A stretch of 64,000 bases of DNA, from NCBI GenBank assembly GCA_019695265.1, contig JAIBAJ010000003.1, positions 16,808-80,807 of the forward strand, given 5' to 3'. Positions within the stretch are counted from its first letter, which is position 1. Every line of letters begins with the position of its first letter. Of this stretch, positions 43,963 through 52,499 are shown one piece after another. The notes under the pieces were generated by a model that was given only the letters and a program-made list of their open reading frames with translations, did not search any database and was not told the DNA's origin. Both the position numbers and the translations under genes were made by a program. Source of the stretch: Bacteroidia bacterium (GTDB lineage Bacteria > Bacteroidota > Bacteroidia > JAIBAJ01).

Positions 43963-45276
43963 ATGAATAGTATGATAAAAACATTATCCCTATTAACTCT
44001 TATTTCTTTTGGAATTTCTCAGAGTTTTGCTCAAGCATGGCAACCTTGCAACTTATCCGTGAATGGTAATTCAACCTTTGGTACTTCGGTTTGTGTTCAC
44101 CAGGGTAAATTATATGCCACAAACAATAGTAACGGATTACAAGTAAGTTCAGATAATGGAACGACTTGGTCCATTGTTAATTCGGATATTACTTCTCCCG
44201 GTGTTGATTTGTATTCAACCGGAGATCGCTTATATGCGATTTTGCATAATTCCGGATGCAGTTTGATTCAATATTCCACTGATAATGGTCAAACATTTAA
44301 CTTAGATACAACCGGTTTGCCTACTTGCTACAGCGGTGCAGTTACCATGCCTTCTTCTTTGGGTATTTCCTGGACAAATCATCTGTTGTTTTCATTAGCC
44401 GGACCGGATTGGGAATTCTCTCGAAACACCAATGATTTGGCCTGGGTGGATGCCTCCTATTTTGATGCAAACGATTGCAGTGAGTTTTTTGTAAAAAATG
44501 ATACCTGTTGGGCGGCAACCAATGGCGCAACCAGTAATGGATTAGCCTGGAGCACCGATGGTATTAATTGGACAAGTCCGGTAAGCAACAATATTCCCGA
44601 ATTTTATGTTCCTTCTCAAATTGCGTTTCTGGGTAATAGACTTTTTATGATGGGCTCGGATGTAATGAATGGTGGTGCAGGGGTGGATACCATTATTAAA
44701 TATAGCGATGATTATGGGATAAACTTTCAAGACATTAATATTGAACCATACCTCGATGGCTCTGCTGTTTTTTCCCCATCAGGTAAACAAAATACCCTAA
44801 ACATGTTTTCAGGTTATGGAAAATTGTACCTTACCTTGTCAAATGATGTATATGGTTCAGCACCTGAATTAATAGTTAGTTCTGACAATGGCCTAAGTTT
44901 TCAAAAAGATACCGTAGGATTTCCTGATAATATTACCGGAACTACCTTCTTTATTAATTCCATGGCTTTTTTAAATGGATGGGTATTTGCTCAAGTGAAT
45001 TCGGGCGATTTGTATCGTAAGCAAATTGCTTCAGTCGGTATTAATACAATAAATAGGCCTTCGTTTCAAGTATTTCCTAATCCGGTTTCCTCTTACCTGA
45101 AGTTTTCAGAACTTGCTAAAGGATCAATTTTTGATGGCTTAGGTAAAGAGGTGATTGCTTTTGATTGGTGTTCAACTCTAATTGTGGAATCCTTAATTCC
45201 GGGTAGTTACTTACTTAAAATAGAAAACCAATTTGGAAAAACCTTCCAACATAAGTTGATAATTATTCATGAATAG
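43963..45276 (+). CDS. Secreted beta-propeller (BNR-like) protein with type IX sorting domain
   Basis: The 437-residue protein has a signal peptide ending SFAQ, repeated WSSDNGTTW- or YSTDNGQTF-like blades (about 45-350) typical of BNR/sortilin-type propellers, and a C-terminal sorting domain beginning FQVFPNPVSSYLKF. It is probably exported through the type IX system to the surface or medium. Similar propellers form part of the 57016 protein. Ligand unknown. Confidence 0.85.
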   Translation: MNSMIKTLSLLTLISFGISQSFAQAWQPCNLSVNGNSTFGTSVCVHQGKLYATNNSNGLQVSSDNGTTWSIVNSDITSPGVDLYSTGDRLYAILHNSGCSLIQYSTDNGQTFNLDTTGLPTCYSGAVTMPSSLGISWTNHLLFSLAGPDWEFSRNTNDLAWVDASYFDANDCSEFFVKNDTCWAATNGATSNGLAWSTDGINWTSPVSNNIPEFYVPSQIAFLGNRLFMMGSDVMNGGAGVDTIIKYSDDYGINFQDINIEPYLDGSAVFSPSGKQNTLNMFSGYGKLYLTLSNDVYGSAPELIVSSDNGLSFQKDTVGFPDNITGTTFFINSMAFLNGWVFAQVNSGDLYRKQIASVGINTINRPSFQVFPNPVSSYLKFSELAKGSIFDGLGKEVIAFDWCSTLIVESLIPGSYLLKIENQFGKTFQHKLIIIHE

Positions 45277-45559
45277 TGCTACTAATTAATCAGTAATATC
45301 AATTAGTTATTGGTTGTTACATTATTCAAGATTGATTCAGAATATATAGTCATTTTGAAATAGATGTGGATTTTTGAAAAGGACTAAAACCAATTATTTA
45401 TAATGTTAAACTATTCATTTTATACATCAAATTGCTTGGATTTTTCTAAAATACTATGAATATCTTTCATATACACCTGTTTAAATTTCTAAGTAGCTCC
45501 TGGTTTCGGGCTAATTAACCATTTTAAATGGTGGCTAAATATTGGTTTGAAAATCTTCC
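45277..45559. other. Gene-free stretch before repeat copy E
   Basis: This AT-rich stretch contains a short perfect palindrome, CCATTTTAAATGG, near 45520. It shows no ORF with recognisable similarity, no strong terminator for the 43963 gene and no tRNA. Confidence 0.5.
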
Positions 45560-45780
45560 CACTTACAGAAAAGTGATAGATACAGTATCACCTTGGGCTT
45601 GCAATTCAGTGATAGGCTGCACCTCGGGCAACGATAGAGGCAAGTAGCCCACAGCTCCACTACGGCGTTAGCCTAGTGGGGCGAGGACTACAGCCGATAG
45701 CGTGACCCGAACGCCGGTGCAAGTTGTTTGGGTTAAGCAAAATGATAATTAGGCGGAGGGGGCCCGCATAACAGAAATTT
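45560..45780 (-). repeat. Interspersed structured element, copy E (long form)
   Basis: This 221-base copy aligns over its full length with copy B, from CACTTACAGAAAAGTGATAG to AGAAATTT. Its central stem is strong: GCTCCACTA (45654-45662) with TAGTGGGGC (45674-45682). The loop of that stem contains CGGCGTT (45663-45669), which can pair with AACGCCG (45710-45716). Read on the minus strand it follows the 3' end of the lycopene cyclase gene. Confidence 0.88.
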
Positions 45781-45823
45781 TTAAGAATAATCTTTTCGAC
45801 AATGGAATGATCTGTTTCGGATT

Positions 45824-46522
45824 CTAAAAAAGTTTCAAATTTCCAGACTTGGTTCTTTCGTAAATGAGCACTACCAAGCCATTCATCAGCATTCCATAAA
45901 ACAAATCTTCCAGCGGAATGGTCAGCAGTCTAACTCCCAAATTCTCCTCATTATTATACCAAACTACCGGCTCTGGAGTTATTGCCCCTGTTAAAATGCC
46001 ATTAACGATAAAAAATGGAAGTAAGGTTATGAAATACGCTTTTAAGAAAGCCATCAAAAAGGGTTGTTTCCGAATTCCAATCAAATAAACTCCCGCGCCA
46101 GAAAACGCCAAAAAGGTGTACCAGCGCTGAATGTAAACTAAACCGATACCCAATAAACTTATACCAAGTATTGTCACCAATTTGCTCAGAAATTTGTTCC
46201 AACCCGGTGATGGCCAGAAATATCGAATTACCTCATACGAGAACAAGCATGCGTAGGGAATGCAAATGAAAAAGCAAATTTCCTCCAGTGGTAGGTGAAT
46301 CAGTCTAAATGCCAAGGTGTATTTTTCATTAAACCCCCATACTCCTAATTGGGTAAACCACGAATCCCAGGCAATAAAAAGCAAGGCGGTTCCAAGAATT
46401 CCCAATAAAATGCTTTTCAGGTTACGAATAAAATTTACTCTTCCTTCAAAACTCAACAAAAATGGAACCGAAATCGATCCCAAATTGACGGCCCAATACA
46501 GCAGATGTGGATCAAATTTCAA
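45824..46522 (-). CDS. Lycopene cyclase (heterodimeric/CarR-type domain)
   Basis: The protein has about 232 residues and seven or so membrane segments, in two related halves: FLLSFEGRVNFIRN, FIAWDSWFTQLGVWGFNEKYT and the paired LPLEEICFFICIPY and IPLEDLFYGMLM motifs. This is the bacterial/fungal CarR-like lycopene cyclase that forms beta rings in the membrane. The open frame extends to an ATG at 46585, but that adds residues unlike the family and overlaps crtZ by 74 bases. The TTG at 46522 overlaps crtZ by 11 bases and gives a typical N terminus (KFDPHLLYWAVNL). It forms an operon with crtZ. Confidence 0.85.
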   Translation of the reverse strand: MKFDPHLLYWAVNLGSISVPFLLSFEGRVNFIRNLKSILLGILGTALLFIAWDSWFTQLGVWGFNEKYTLAFRLIHLPLEEICFFICIPYACLFSYEVIRYFWPSPGWNKFLSKLVTILGISLLGIGLVYIQRWYTFLAFSGAGVYLIGIRKQPFLMAFLKAYFITLLPFFIVNGILTGAITPEPVVWYNNEENLGVRLLTIPLEDLFYGMLMNGLVVLIYERTKSGNLKLF

Positions 46523-46988
46523 GTTTTCCGAACGATTTCTTATAGTATTTAAACGGAACCCAAAGCATTCCAAAGCATTCACCATCTTCTTTACCCAAAT
46601 GTTTATGGTGCATTTTATGTGCTCGTCTTAATGCAAGCAAATACCGGTTTGTAGAATGCTTAAACCACTTAAAACGTTGATGTATAAATACTTCGTGAAC
46701 CCAAAAATAGCAGATGCCATAAATTAATATTCCAATTCCTACCCACATTTTCCAATCGCAACCATCCATTATTCCAAACATCATGAACAGCCAACTCGGT
46801 ATTGCAAAAATCAAAAAGAAAAAATCGTTCTTCTCAAAAAATCCATAGTGGTCGTGTAAATGGTGATCTTCATGCAAATACCATAAAAAGCCATGCATTA
46901 CATATTTGTGGGCGGTCCATGCCACGGCTTCCATCACAACAAAGGTGATTAGAATTATCAAGAAGCCGAGCGCAAAAAACGTAAACAT
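46512..46988 (-). CDS. crtZ: Beta-carotene hydroxylase
   Basis: The 158-residue membrane protein shows HKYVMHG, HEDHHLHDH, HEVFIHQRF and RRAHKMHHKH, the His clusters that bind the di-iron site in CrtZ-type hydroxylases. It converts beta-carotene to zeaxanthin. It lies upstream of, and overlaps, the lycopene cyclase gene, so the two final steps of zeaxanthin formation are coupled. Phytoene synthase and desaturase genes are not in the window. Confidence 0.92.
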   Translation of the reverse strand: MFTFFALGFLIILITFVVMEAVAWTAHKYVMHGFLWYLHEDHHLHDHYGFFEKNDFFFLIFAIPSWLFMMFGIMDGCDWKMWVGIGILIYGICYFWVHEVFIHQRFKWFKHSTNRYLLALRRAHKMHHKHLGKEDGECFGMLWVPFKYYKKSFGKLEI

Positions 46989-47069
46989 GGGGCAAAGATA
47001 GGGCCTATTTGGTATAATCCAGGCTGTTTATGGCTGCAATTATGGTAGATTGGAGTTGTTTTTTAAGTA
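46989..47069. other. Divergent intergenic region upstream of crtZ
   Basis: Short AT-rich stretch between the crtZ start and repeat copy F. It must hold the crtZ promoter on the minus strand, but no clear TAnnTTTG was found. Confidence 0.35.
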
Positions 47070-47215
47070 GGCGGGCCCTTTCAGCCTTCTAAGGGATAGG
47101 GGTTGAATCAAACTGTTGTGCATGGCTTTCAGGCCGGGCTATCGCCTGTACTCCTCGTCGCCCTTGGCTAGCGCCGCGGGCTCCTGTGGGGTACTTGGCT
47201 CTATCCCTGCCCGAC
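47070..47215 (+). repeat. Interspersed structured element, copy F
   Basis: Family blocks GGCGGGCCC, CGGGCTATCGCCTGTACTCCTCG and TTGGCTAGCGCCGCGG are present, the 3' block in the variant form CTGTGGGGTACTTGGCTC. In the centre GCCC (47160-47163) can pair with GGGC (47178-47181), where copy C has CCAC/GTGG. This copy lies in a divergent promoter region rather than behind a gene. Confidence 0.8.
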
Positions 47216-47318
47216 CGAACCTCCACCTTTCTTGCCTTTTCCCGGCATGGGTAAACCATTGGCTTTCGTTGGTATTTTGTTCACAAGTATTGATATTTTC
47301 CATGTTTGGGATAAATGC

Positions 47319-47345
47319 TTGTCCTGGCCTCTGAACCTATCTTTG
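47319..47345 (+). promoter_or_regulatory. Promoter of the nucleoid-associated protein gene
   Basis: TATCTTTG at 47338-47345 is an exact -7 element. A TTG at 47319-47321 lies 16 nt upstream. It supports the start at 47360 over an in-frame ATG at 47315, which lies upstream of the promoter. Confidence 0.65.
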
Positions 47346-47359
47346 TGCATTCATTTAAC

Positions 47360-48391
47360 ATGCTTAATTACGGAAATTCTAATATCCTTGAAGCCAGTCT
47401 TCATTTTTGCGGAAATAAAAACAATGGGGAAGATGTAGCCTTGGCAAATCATCCACTCGAACTAAGTGAACAACTTTCGTTTTCCTTGGCAGATTTCATC
47501 TTACATCCTTTTTCTAAACTTTTCGAAGAATACCAGTTTATGCCCGAATCCTTGGCAAAGCCGTTGGTTGCTCAGGTGTTTTCAGGAGAAAAAAGTTTGC
47601 ACGAAGCATCCAAAGAGTTAACGGAACACTTGTATGAAGTTAGTGAACATCCTAAAATTGGTAGTGGTGATGTGTTGGTTTGCTATGTAAAAGGTTTGGC
47701 GTTTTCCAATGTTTTTTCAGATGGAATGGTGATTTTGAAGTTTGAAAATACAGAGAATTTCCTATTGACCGATATGGATTCTGATGGCGGAAATGTAACT
47801 TTAAAACCCGGTATCAGAAATTCCCGATTCGATAAAGGTTGCCTGATATTAAACCTGGAAGAAGAAAATGGTTTTCGTTGTTTTGTTATTGACAATGCTT
47901 CGCGGGGCGATGAGGCATACTTTTGGAAAGAGCGATTTTTAGGTTTGGCACCCAAGCAAGATAAGCATTTTCAGACCAAGCAATTAATGAATGTTTACAA
48001 AGATTTTGTGGTGGAGGAGCTTCCTCAAAAATTCGAAGTTTCCAAAGCAGAGCAGTCGGATCTGTTGGCCAGGTCGGTCAACTATATGAAAGAAAATGAT
48101 CGCTTTCGTATGCAGGAGTTTGAGCAACAAGTAATGTCTCAGCCAGAAGTTATTAATGCATTTAAAGGATATGTGGAGGAACAAACCAGTAACCAGGAGT
48201 ATACCTTGCCCGAGGAGTTTGAAATTTCTGCACCGGCAGTAAAAAAGCAAGGAAAATTTGTTCGTTCGGTAATAAAACTGGATAAAAACTTTCATCTTTA
48301 TGTTCATGGTAATCGGGAATACATTCAACGTGGATTCGATGAACAAACAGGTATGCATTTTTATAAATTATATTTTAAAGAAGAAGCTTAA
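47360..48391 (+). CDS. Nucleoid-associated protein (NA37/NdpA family)
   Basis: The 343-residue protein aligns with the 37-kDa nucleoid-associated family: HFCGNKNNGEDVALANHPLEL near the start, then LHEASKELTEHLYEVSEHPKI, DVLVCYVKGL and, at the end, FHLYVHGNREYIQRGFDE. It is a cytosolic DNA-associated protein with unclear physiological role. A TAnnTTTG promoter at 47338-47345 fixes the start to the ATG at 47360. Confidence 0.85.
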   Translation: MLNYGNSNILEASLHFCGNKNNGEDVALANHPLELSEQLSFSLADFILHPFSKLFEEYQFMPESLAKPLVAQVFSGEKSLHEASKELTEHLYEVSEHPKIGSGDVLVCYVKGLAFSNVFSDGMVILKFENTENFLLTDMDSDGGNVTLKPGIRNSRFDKGCLILNLEEENGFRCFVIDNASRGDEAYFWKERFLGLAPKQDKHFQTKQLMNVYKDFVVEELPQKFEVSKAEQSDLLARSVNYMKENDRFRMQEFEQQVMSQPEVINAFKGYVEEQTSNQEYTLPEEFEISAPAVKKQGKFVRSVIKLDKNFHLYVHGNREYIQRGFDEQTGMHFYKLYFKEEA

Positions 48392-48444
48392 TTGCTGAAT
48401 CTTTTTCTGTGTTTATTCGATATACAAACAATTAAGCTAGTGAA

Positions 48445-49332
48445 ATGAAATTTGCCGCGATTGATATTGGCTCCAATGCAGCCAGGTTGCTGTTAAGCAA
48501 TGTTTTTGAAGATGGTGAAAAGGTTAGTTTTAAAAAGTCATCCTTGATCAGAGTGCCTCTGCGACTAGGTTTTGATGCCTTTTCTCAAAAGCAAATTTCA
48601 GAGAAGAAAATACAGAAACTTTCAGCCACTATGCAGGCCTTCAAAACCCTCATCGATGTGCATGAGGTAATTTCCTGGAAAGCTATTGCAACAGCAGCCA
48701 TGCGGGAAGCCGAAAATGGAGCAGAAATTGTTGAAAGGGTATTTCAAGAAACCGGTGTAAATATCGAAATTGTTTCAGGAGAGCAAGAAGCGAGTATTGT
48801 TTATAGTAATCACATTGCCGAAAGTCTTGATCCTAATAAAAGTTATCTCTATATCGATGTGGGTGGAGGAAGCACGGAAGTAACACTTTTTGCAGATCGT
48901 CAGGTTTGTGCCAGTTACTCCTTTAATATTGGTACTATTCGCTTAATTAATAATCAAGTAACCGACGCTGATTGGAAATTTTTAAAAGGTTTTGTTAAAG
49001 AGGTTTCAAAAAATCATCAACCTTTGATTGGTATTGGTTCAGGCGGAAATATCAATAAATTGTTTAAAATGTCCGGTAAACAGGAAGGGAAACCGTTACC
49101 CACCAAGAAATTGCAGAAATTGCGTGACTCTATTTCAGAACTTACTGTGAGTGAACGAATTACCCAGCTTGGTATGAATGAAGATAGAGCCGATGTAATT
49201 GTGCATGCAGCAAATATTTTTTTGTTCATATTAAAACATGCAGACATAAAGAAAATTCTAGTGCCTGAAATAGGGGTTTCGGATGGTATCATCCATTTGC
49301 TTTACGAAGAATACAAAAGTCAGCGATCCTAA
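48445..49332 (+). CDS. Ppx/GppA phosphatase family protein
   Basis: The 295-residue protein starts FAAIDIGSNAARLLL and has YIDVGGGSTEVTLF and IGIGSGGNINKL, the phosphate-binding loops of the ASKHA-fold exopolyphosphatases/guanosine pentaphosphatases. It lacks the C-terminal HD-like domain of long Ppx proteins, being the short form. Likely substrates are polyphosphate or pppGpp. It faces fmt tail to tail with 20 bases between. Confidence 0.88.
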   Translation: MKFAAIDIGSNAARLLLSNVFEDGEKVSFKKSSLIRVPLRLGFDAFSQKQISEKKIQKLSATMQAFKTLIDVHEVISWKAIATAAMREAENGAEIVERVFQETGVNIEIVSGEQEASIVYSNHIAESLDPNKSYLYIDVGGGSTEVTLFADRQVCASYSFNIGTIRLINNQVTDADWKFLKGFVKEVSKNHQPLIGIGSGGNINKLFKMSGKQEGKPLPTKKLQKLRDSISELTVSERITQLGMNEDRADVIVHAANIFLFILKHADIKKILVPEIGVSDGIIHLLYEEYKSQRS

Positions 49333-49352
49333 TTCTCTCAATTCCGGTTTGG

Positions 49353-50333
49353 TTAATTGCCGGCCTTGTCTTTTAGCATCAACCCTGATTCCAGTTTGTG
49401 CCCGGCAAGAAATTCTCTGGTAGTCATTTTGCGTTTTCCTTGAGGTTGTAATTCCGTAATGGAAACAATTCCTCCTTGTAAATGCAAATGAATATAACTT
49501 TTGTTATCGCTGCTGATACTTCCGGCAGGCAGAATTTGGGACGGTTCTGATAAACATTCGCTGGCGAAAATTTTCACCTCCATTTCTTCACCATTTGGAT
49601 TTTGCCAAACCAACCAAGCTCCTGGGTAAGGCGAAAGTCCTCTAATTCGGTTATGTGCTTCCGGTGCAGTAAATCGTGGAATAATTTGGCAAGTTTCTTT
49701 AAATATTTTAGGAGCGTGTTGAATGGCCATTCCATTTATTTCCTCTGTTTGAATGGTTTCATCAATCTTGCCCAGCTCAAAATCGCGTATGGATTTAACC
49801 AGTAATTGAGCTCCGGCAATCATCATTCGGTCGTGCACACTACCTGCATTTTCATTCGGACTTATGCTAAGTTTTTCTTGGGCCCATAAATTGCCGGTAT
49901 CTATTTCGTGCCTTAATCTAAAAACAGTATAACCTGTTTCTGTTTCTCCATTCAAAATGGCCCAATTTATCGGTGCAGCGCCGCGATATTGGGGCAAAAG
50001 GGAACCATGTAAATTGATGGTGCCATACTTAGGCATGTTCCATACAACTTCAGGCAACATTCTAAAAGCAACTACCACTCCTAAATCAATCTGTAAATCC
50101 TGAAGTTGTTTCAGAAAGGAGGGGTCCTTTAATTTTTCCGGTTGAAATAAAGGGAGATTTTTTTCCAGTGCATATTCTTTTACAGGCGAAAATCGAATTT
50201 TCTGACCTCTTCCAGCAGGTTTATCGGGCATGGTAACTACTCCAACCAAATTATAGCCGGCCTCATAAATGGCCTTCAAAGATTCCACCGCAAAATCCGG
50301 TGTACCCATAAACAAAATTCGCAAGGTACTCAT
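49353..50333 (-). CDS. fmt: Methionyl-tRNA formyltransferase
   Basis: The 326-residue protein has ILFMGTPDFAVESL, TMPDKPAGRGQK, NLHGSLLPQYRGAAPINWAI with the catalytic His, and an LRHEIDTG segment with the partner Asp. The C-terminal tRNA-binding domain follows. It formylates initiator Met-tRNA using 10-formyl-THF. A terminator of the upstream minus-strand gene ends four bases before its start. Confidence 0.96.
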   Translation of the reverse strand: MSTLRILFMGTPDFAVESLKAIYEAGYNLVGVVTMPDKPAGRGQKIRFSPVKEYALEKNLPLFQPEKLKDPSFLKQLQDLQIDLGVVVAFRMLPEVVWNMPKYGTINLHGSLLPQYRGAAPINWAILNGETETGYTVFRLRHEIDTGNLWAQEKLSISPNENAGSVHDRMMIAGAQLLVKSIRDFELGKIDETIQTEEINGMAIQHAPKIFKETCQIIPRFTAPEAHNRIRGLSPYPGAWLVWQNPNGEEMEVKIFASECLSEPSQILPAGSISSDNKSYIHLHLQGGIVSITELQPQGKRKMTTREFLAGHKLESGLMLKDKAGN

Positions 50334-50336
50334 TTC

Positions 50337-50372
50337 AAAAAAAATCCCTCTCCTGTTGTTGAGGAGAGGGAT
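50337..50372 (-). terminator. Intrinsic terminator between the 50391 gene and fmt
   Basis: ATCCCTCTCCT pairs perfectly with AGGAGAGGGAT (50344-50354 and 50362-50372). On the minus strand the stem is followed by eight T residues. It closes the 50391 gene; fmt therefore needs its own promoter or readthrough. Confidence 0.9.
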
Positions 50373-50390
50373 GGTAAAAAAATCTAATTA

Positions 50391-51239
50391 TTATCTGTTT
50401 TTGCCGGCTGTCATTCCCGGATCAACTTTAAATGCAAGGGTTTGAGCAGGAATGCTTACGATAGCAGCTTCCCGGAATGCATCTTTAAAAACCAAAGCCA
50501 TGTTATCGAATTGCATATCAATTCCGCTGGCTCCTTTATCTATTTCATAATAAAGGTTGAATTTATCGTTTTCTCCATCTAAAAGGATAACTGTTTTATC
50601 TCGGCGATTGGTTCTTGCCCATTCTTGCCCTTTGCTGGTTTTGCAAACGATTTTATTGGCCTCAATGATTCCAATGTGTTTATCATCACCCTTGTATTCG
50701 GCATTAAAACGAACAATGGTTAAATCTGTTTTTTTGTCTAAGGCCTTTAAGCTAACTTTAAAAGGTCCGGCATCTACTTCGTTTGTATTGGCAGGAAGGT
50801 TAAAGTCGTTGGCTTCAAATTCGGTGCCTTTGGCCGAAAATTTAGATAATCCTTTTAGGATCAGCTTAAACTCATCTTGGTGCATGTTGACTCCATCAAA
50901 GGTCAATACAATGCTGGCTTTTTCTTTTGGTTCAATGATTTCATTTCCTTTATGAGTTGAAAAATCCAAGGCTTTTTTGGGTTTATAACTTCCGGAGGCA
51001 TTGGTTAATTCAACATCTCCGTACTTAAACATTAAATAATCGTTTGATTTGTTGGTTATTTTCAACTTCATTTTGCAAAACTCCAATTTGGAGACCACAT
51101 CGATAATTTCAATGCTGTAATCGTTGTTATCAACGGTTTGGGTAAAATAGAAATTGGTGTGTTTGGGGTCTACCTTTTGAGCAACTGATAAACCTGTGAA
51201 AAATAAGCCTAAGCAAAGGGAAAGGATAGTTTTTTTCAT
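50391..51239 (-). CDS. Putative exported protein of unknown function
   Basis: The 282-residue protein starts with a signal peptide (residues 1-20, ending LSVAQ). The rest alternates short beta-strand patterns and looks like one or two beta-sandwich domains. I recognise no family. It is monocistronic, with a strong terminator behind it. Confidence 0.7.
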   Translation of the reverse strand: MKKTILSLCLGLFFTGLSVAQKVDPKHTNFYFTQTVDNNDYSIEIIDVVSKLEFCKMKLKITNKSNDYLMFKYGDVELTNASGSYKPKKALDFSTHKGNEIIEPKEKASIVLTFDGVNMHQDEFKLILKGLSKFSAKGTEFEANDFNLPANTNEVDAGPFKVSLKALDKKTDLTIVRFNAEYKGDDKHIGIIEANKIVCKTSKGQEWARTNRRDKTVILLDGENDKFNLYYEIDKGASGIDMQFDNMALVFKDAFREAAIVSIPAQTLAFKVDPGMTAGKNR

Positions 51240-51368
51240 TGTGAATTAAATTGATATGAGAGTTTTTTTGTTTACAAATTCCGTTCCAAAACTAATGGAA
51301 TAAATTTCATTTATTTGGAATCATCCAAAGGTGAAGTGTTGGTGACTGTTGTTTTTTTGGGAAAGGAT

Positions 51369-52481
51369 TTATTTACCAAGTAATTTCATAATAAACCGCT
51401 TGTAAGGTCTCATTTTTTCGTAATCATCTAAAATTGATTTAAACTCCCGGTGAGATCGTTGAGGCCGTTTAATGTATGAATAAAACTCATCTTCCGTCAT
51501 TTCCAACTTTTTACAAAAGAAAATGATATCGTCATGAAGCATGGTTTTATCAGGATATGGGTCTTCCATATTTAACAGGTCAATAGCCTCTTGTCGTGTT
51601 AATTCACCATTGCAAATGAGCATTGATAAATGAGATTTACGTTTGTCAATGCCAAATTTTTCTAGTAAAATATAACCTTGATAAAGCCTGGTAAAAATAT
51701 TTTCGTAATGTTTGCCTCCATAGTCTTGCCACCCAAAAAAATCAATATTTACTTTTTTGGCCTCAGTTTTCGAATAGCTGGGTGTATTTAAGAAATATAT
51801 GGATTTAAAATTATATAACTTGCTTTCAATAAAGGACTCATAGCTACTAAAAATTGGTAAATGGGCTATGCTTCCTTTGCCATATTTTTTGAAAATGTCT
51901 AATATGTTTCTTTTGTCGTATTTAACATGTGTAAAGTTTGGAGGCATAATGCCTTCGGTTAAGGCATTGTACCCATTTAAAGAGGTATTAATTTTGTATT
52001 TTCTGGCAATTCTATTTGTAGCGGCAACAAAAATATTGTCAAAAGGTAAGTCTATGTCCAAAACATCGGCATCGATAAATGCTTTTTGCAAACTTCTAAT
52101 TTCGCTCCAAGGCAATACGGTGCATTCATAATCGAAACCAGATTTATCAACTATTCTGGCAATATTTACTACTGCTTTTTCCGAATTCCATCCTCCATCC
52201 ACGTGGAAAAGTAAAGGCCTTAAACCGTATTTAATTGCTAAATATACCATGTAGGTGCTGTCGGTTCCTCCGCTAATACCTATTAAACAGTCGTATGGCT
52301 TATTTTTACCTGACTTTCTTATTATTTCAGATTTCTTTTCCCAGTAATTACTATCTACATTATTCCGAATGTTTTCAATGCCTCTCATGTTTACATGGCA
52401 TATATCACAAATTCCATCAGAATCTAAAACAATTCCGGGATAATCACTTTCATCTAAAATACATTGCCTGCAGGCTTTCAT
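51369..52481 (-). CDS. N-acetyl sugar amidotransferase (WbpG-like)
   Basis: The 370-residue protein has an N-terminal CRQCILDESDYPGI with CDICHVN (a likely zinc site), the PP-loop LIGISGGTDSTYMV and FHVDGGWNSEKA. This is the ATP-pyrophosphatase family that amidates N-acetyl sugars to acetamidino sugars in O-antigen or flagellin glycan synthesis. It works with HisH2/HisF2, which supply ammonia from glutamine. Both genes lie directly upstream in the same operon. No nucleotide-sugar-forming enzymes are in the window, so its sugar must come from elsewhere. Confidence 0.9.
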   Translation of the reverse strand: MKACRQCILDESDYPGIVLDSDGICDICHVNMRGIENIRNNVDSNYWEKKSEIIRKSGKNKPYDCLIGISGGTDSTYMVYLAIKYGLRPLLFHVDGGWNSEKAVVNIARIVDKSGFDYECTVLPWSEIRSLQKAFIDADVLDIDLPFDNIFVAATNRIARKYKINTSLNGYNALTEGIMPPNFTHVKYDKRNILDIFKKYGKGSIAHLPIFSSYESFIESKLYNFKSIYFLNTPSYSKTEAKKVNIDFFGWQDYGGKHYENIFTRLYQGYILLEKFGIDKRKSHLSMLICNGELTRQEAIDLLNMEDPYPDKTMLHDDIIFFCKKLEMTEDEFYSYIKRPQRSHREFKSILDDYEKMRPYKRFIMKLLGK

Positions 52482-52499
52482 TGAATTCTAATACTAAGC

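Noticed and set aside
46523..46585. Upstream ATG for the lycopene cyclase gene
   Set aside because: It adds residues unlike the family, translated from the other frame of crtZ; the TTG at 46522 gives a typical N terminus.
47116..47334. 72-codon plus-strand ORF inside repeat copy F
   Set aside because: It translates the non-coding element; other copies do not keep this frame open.
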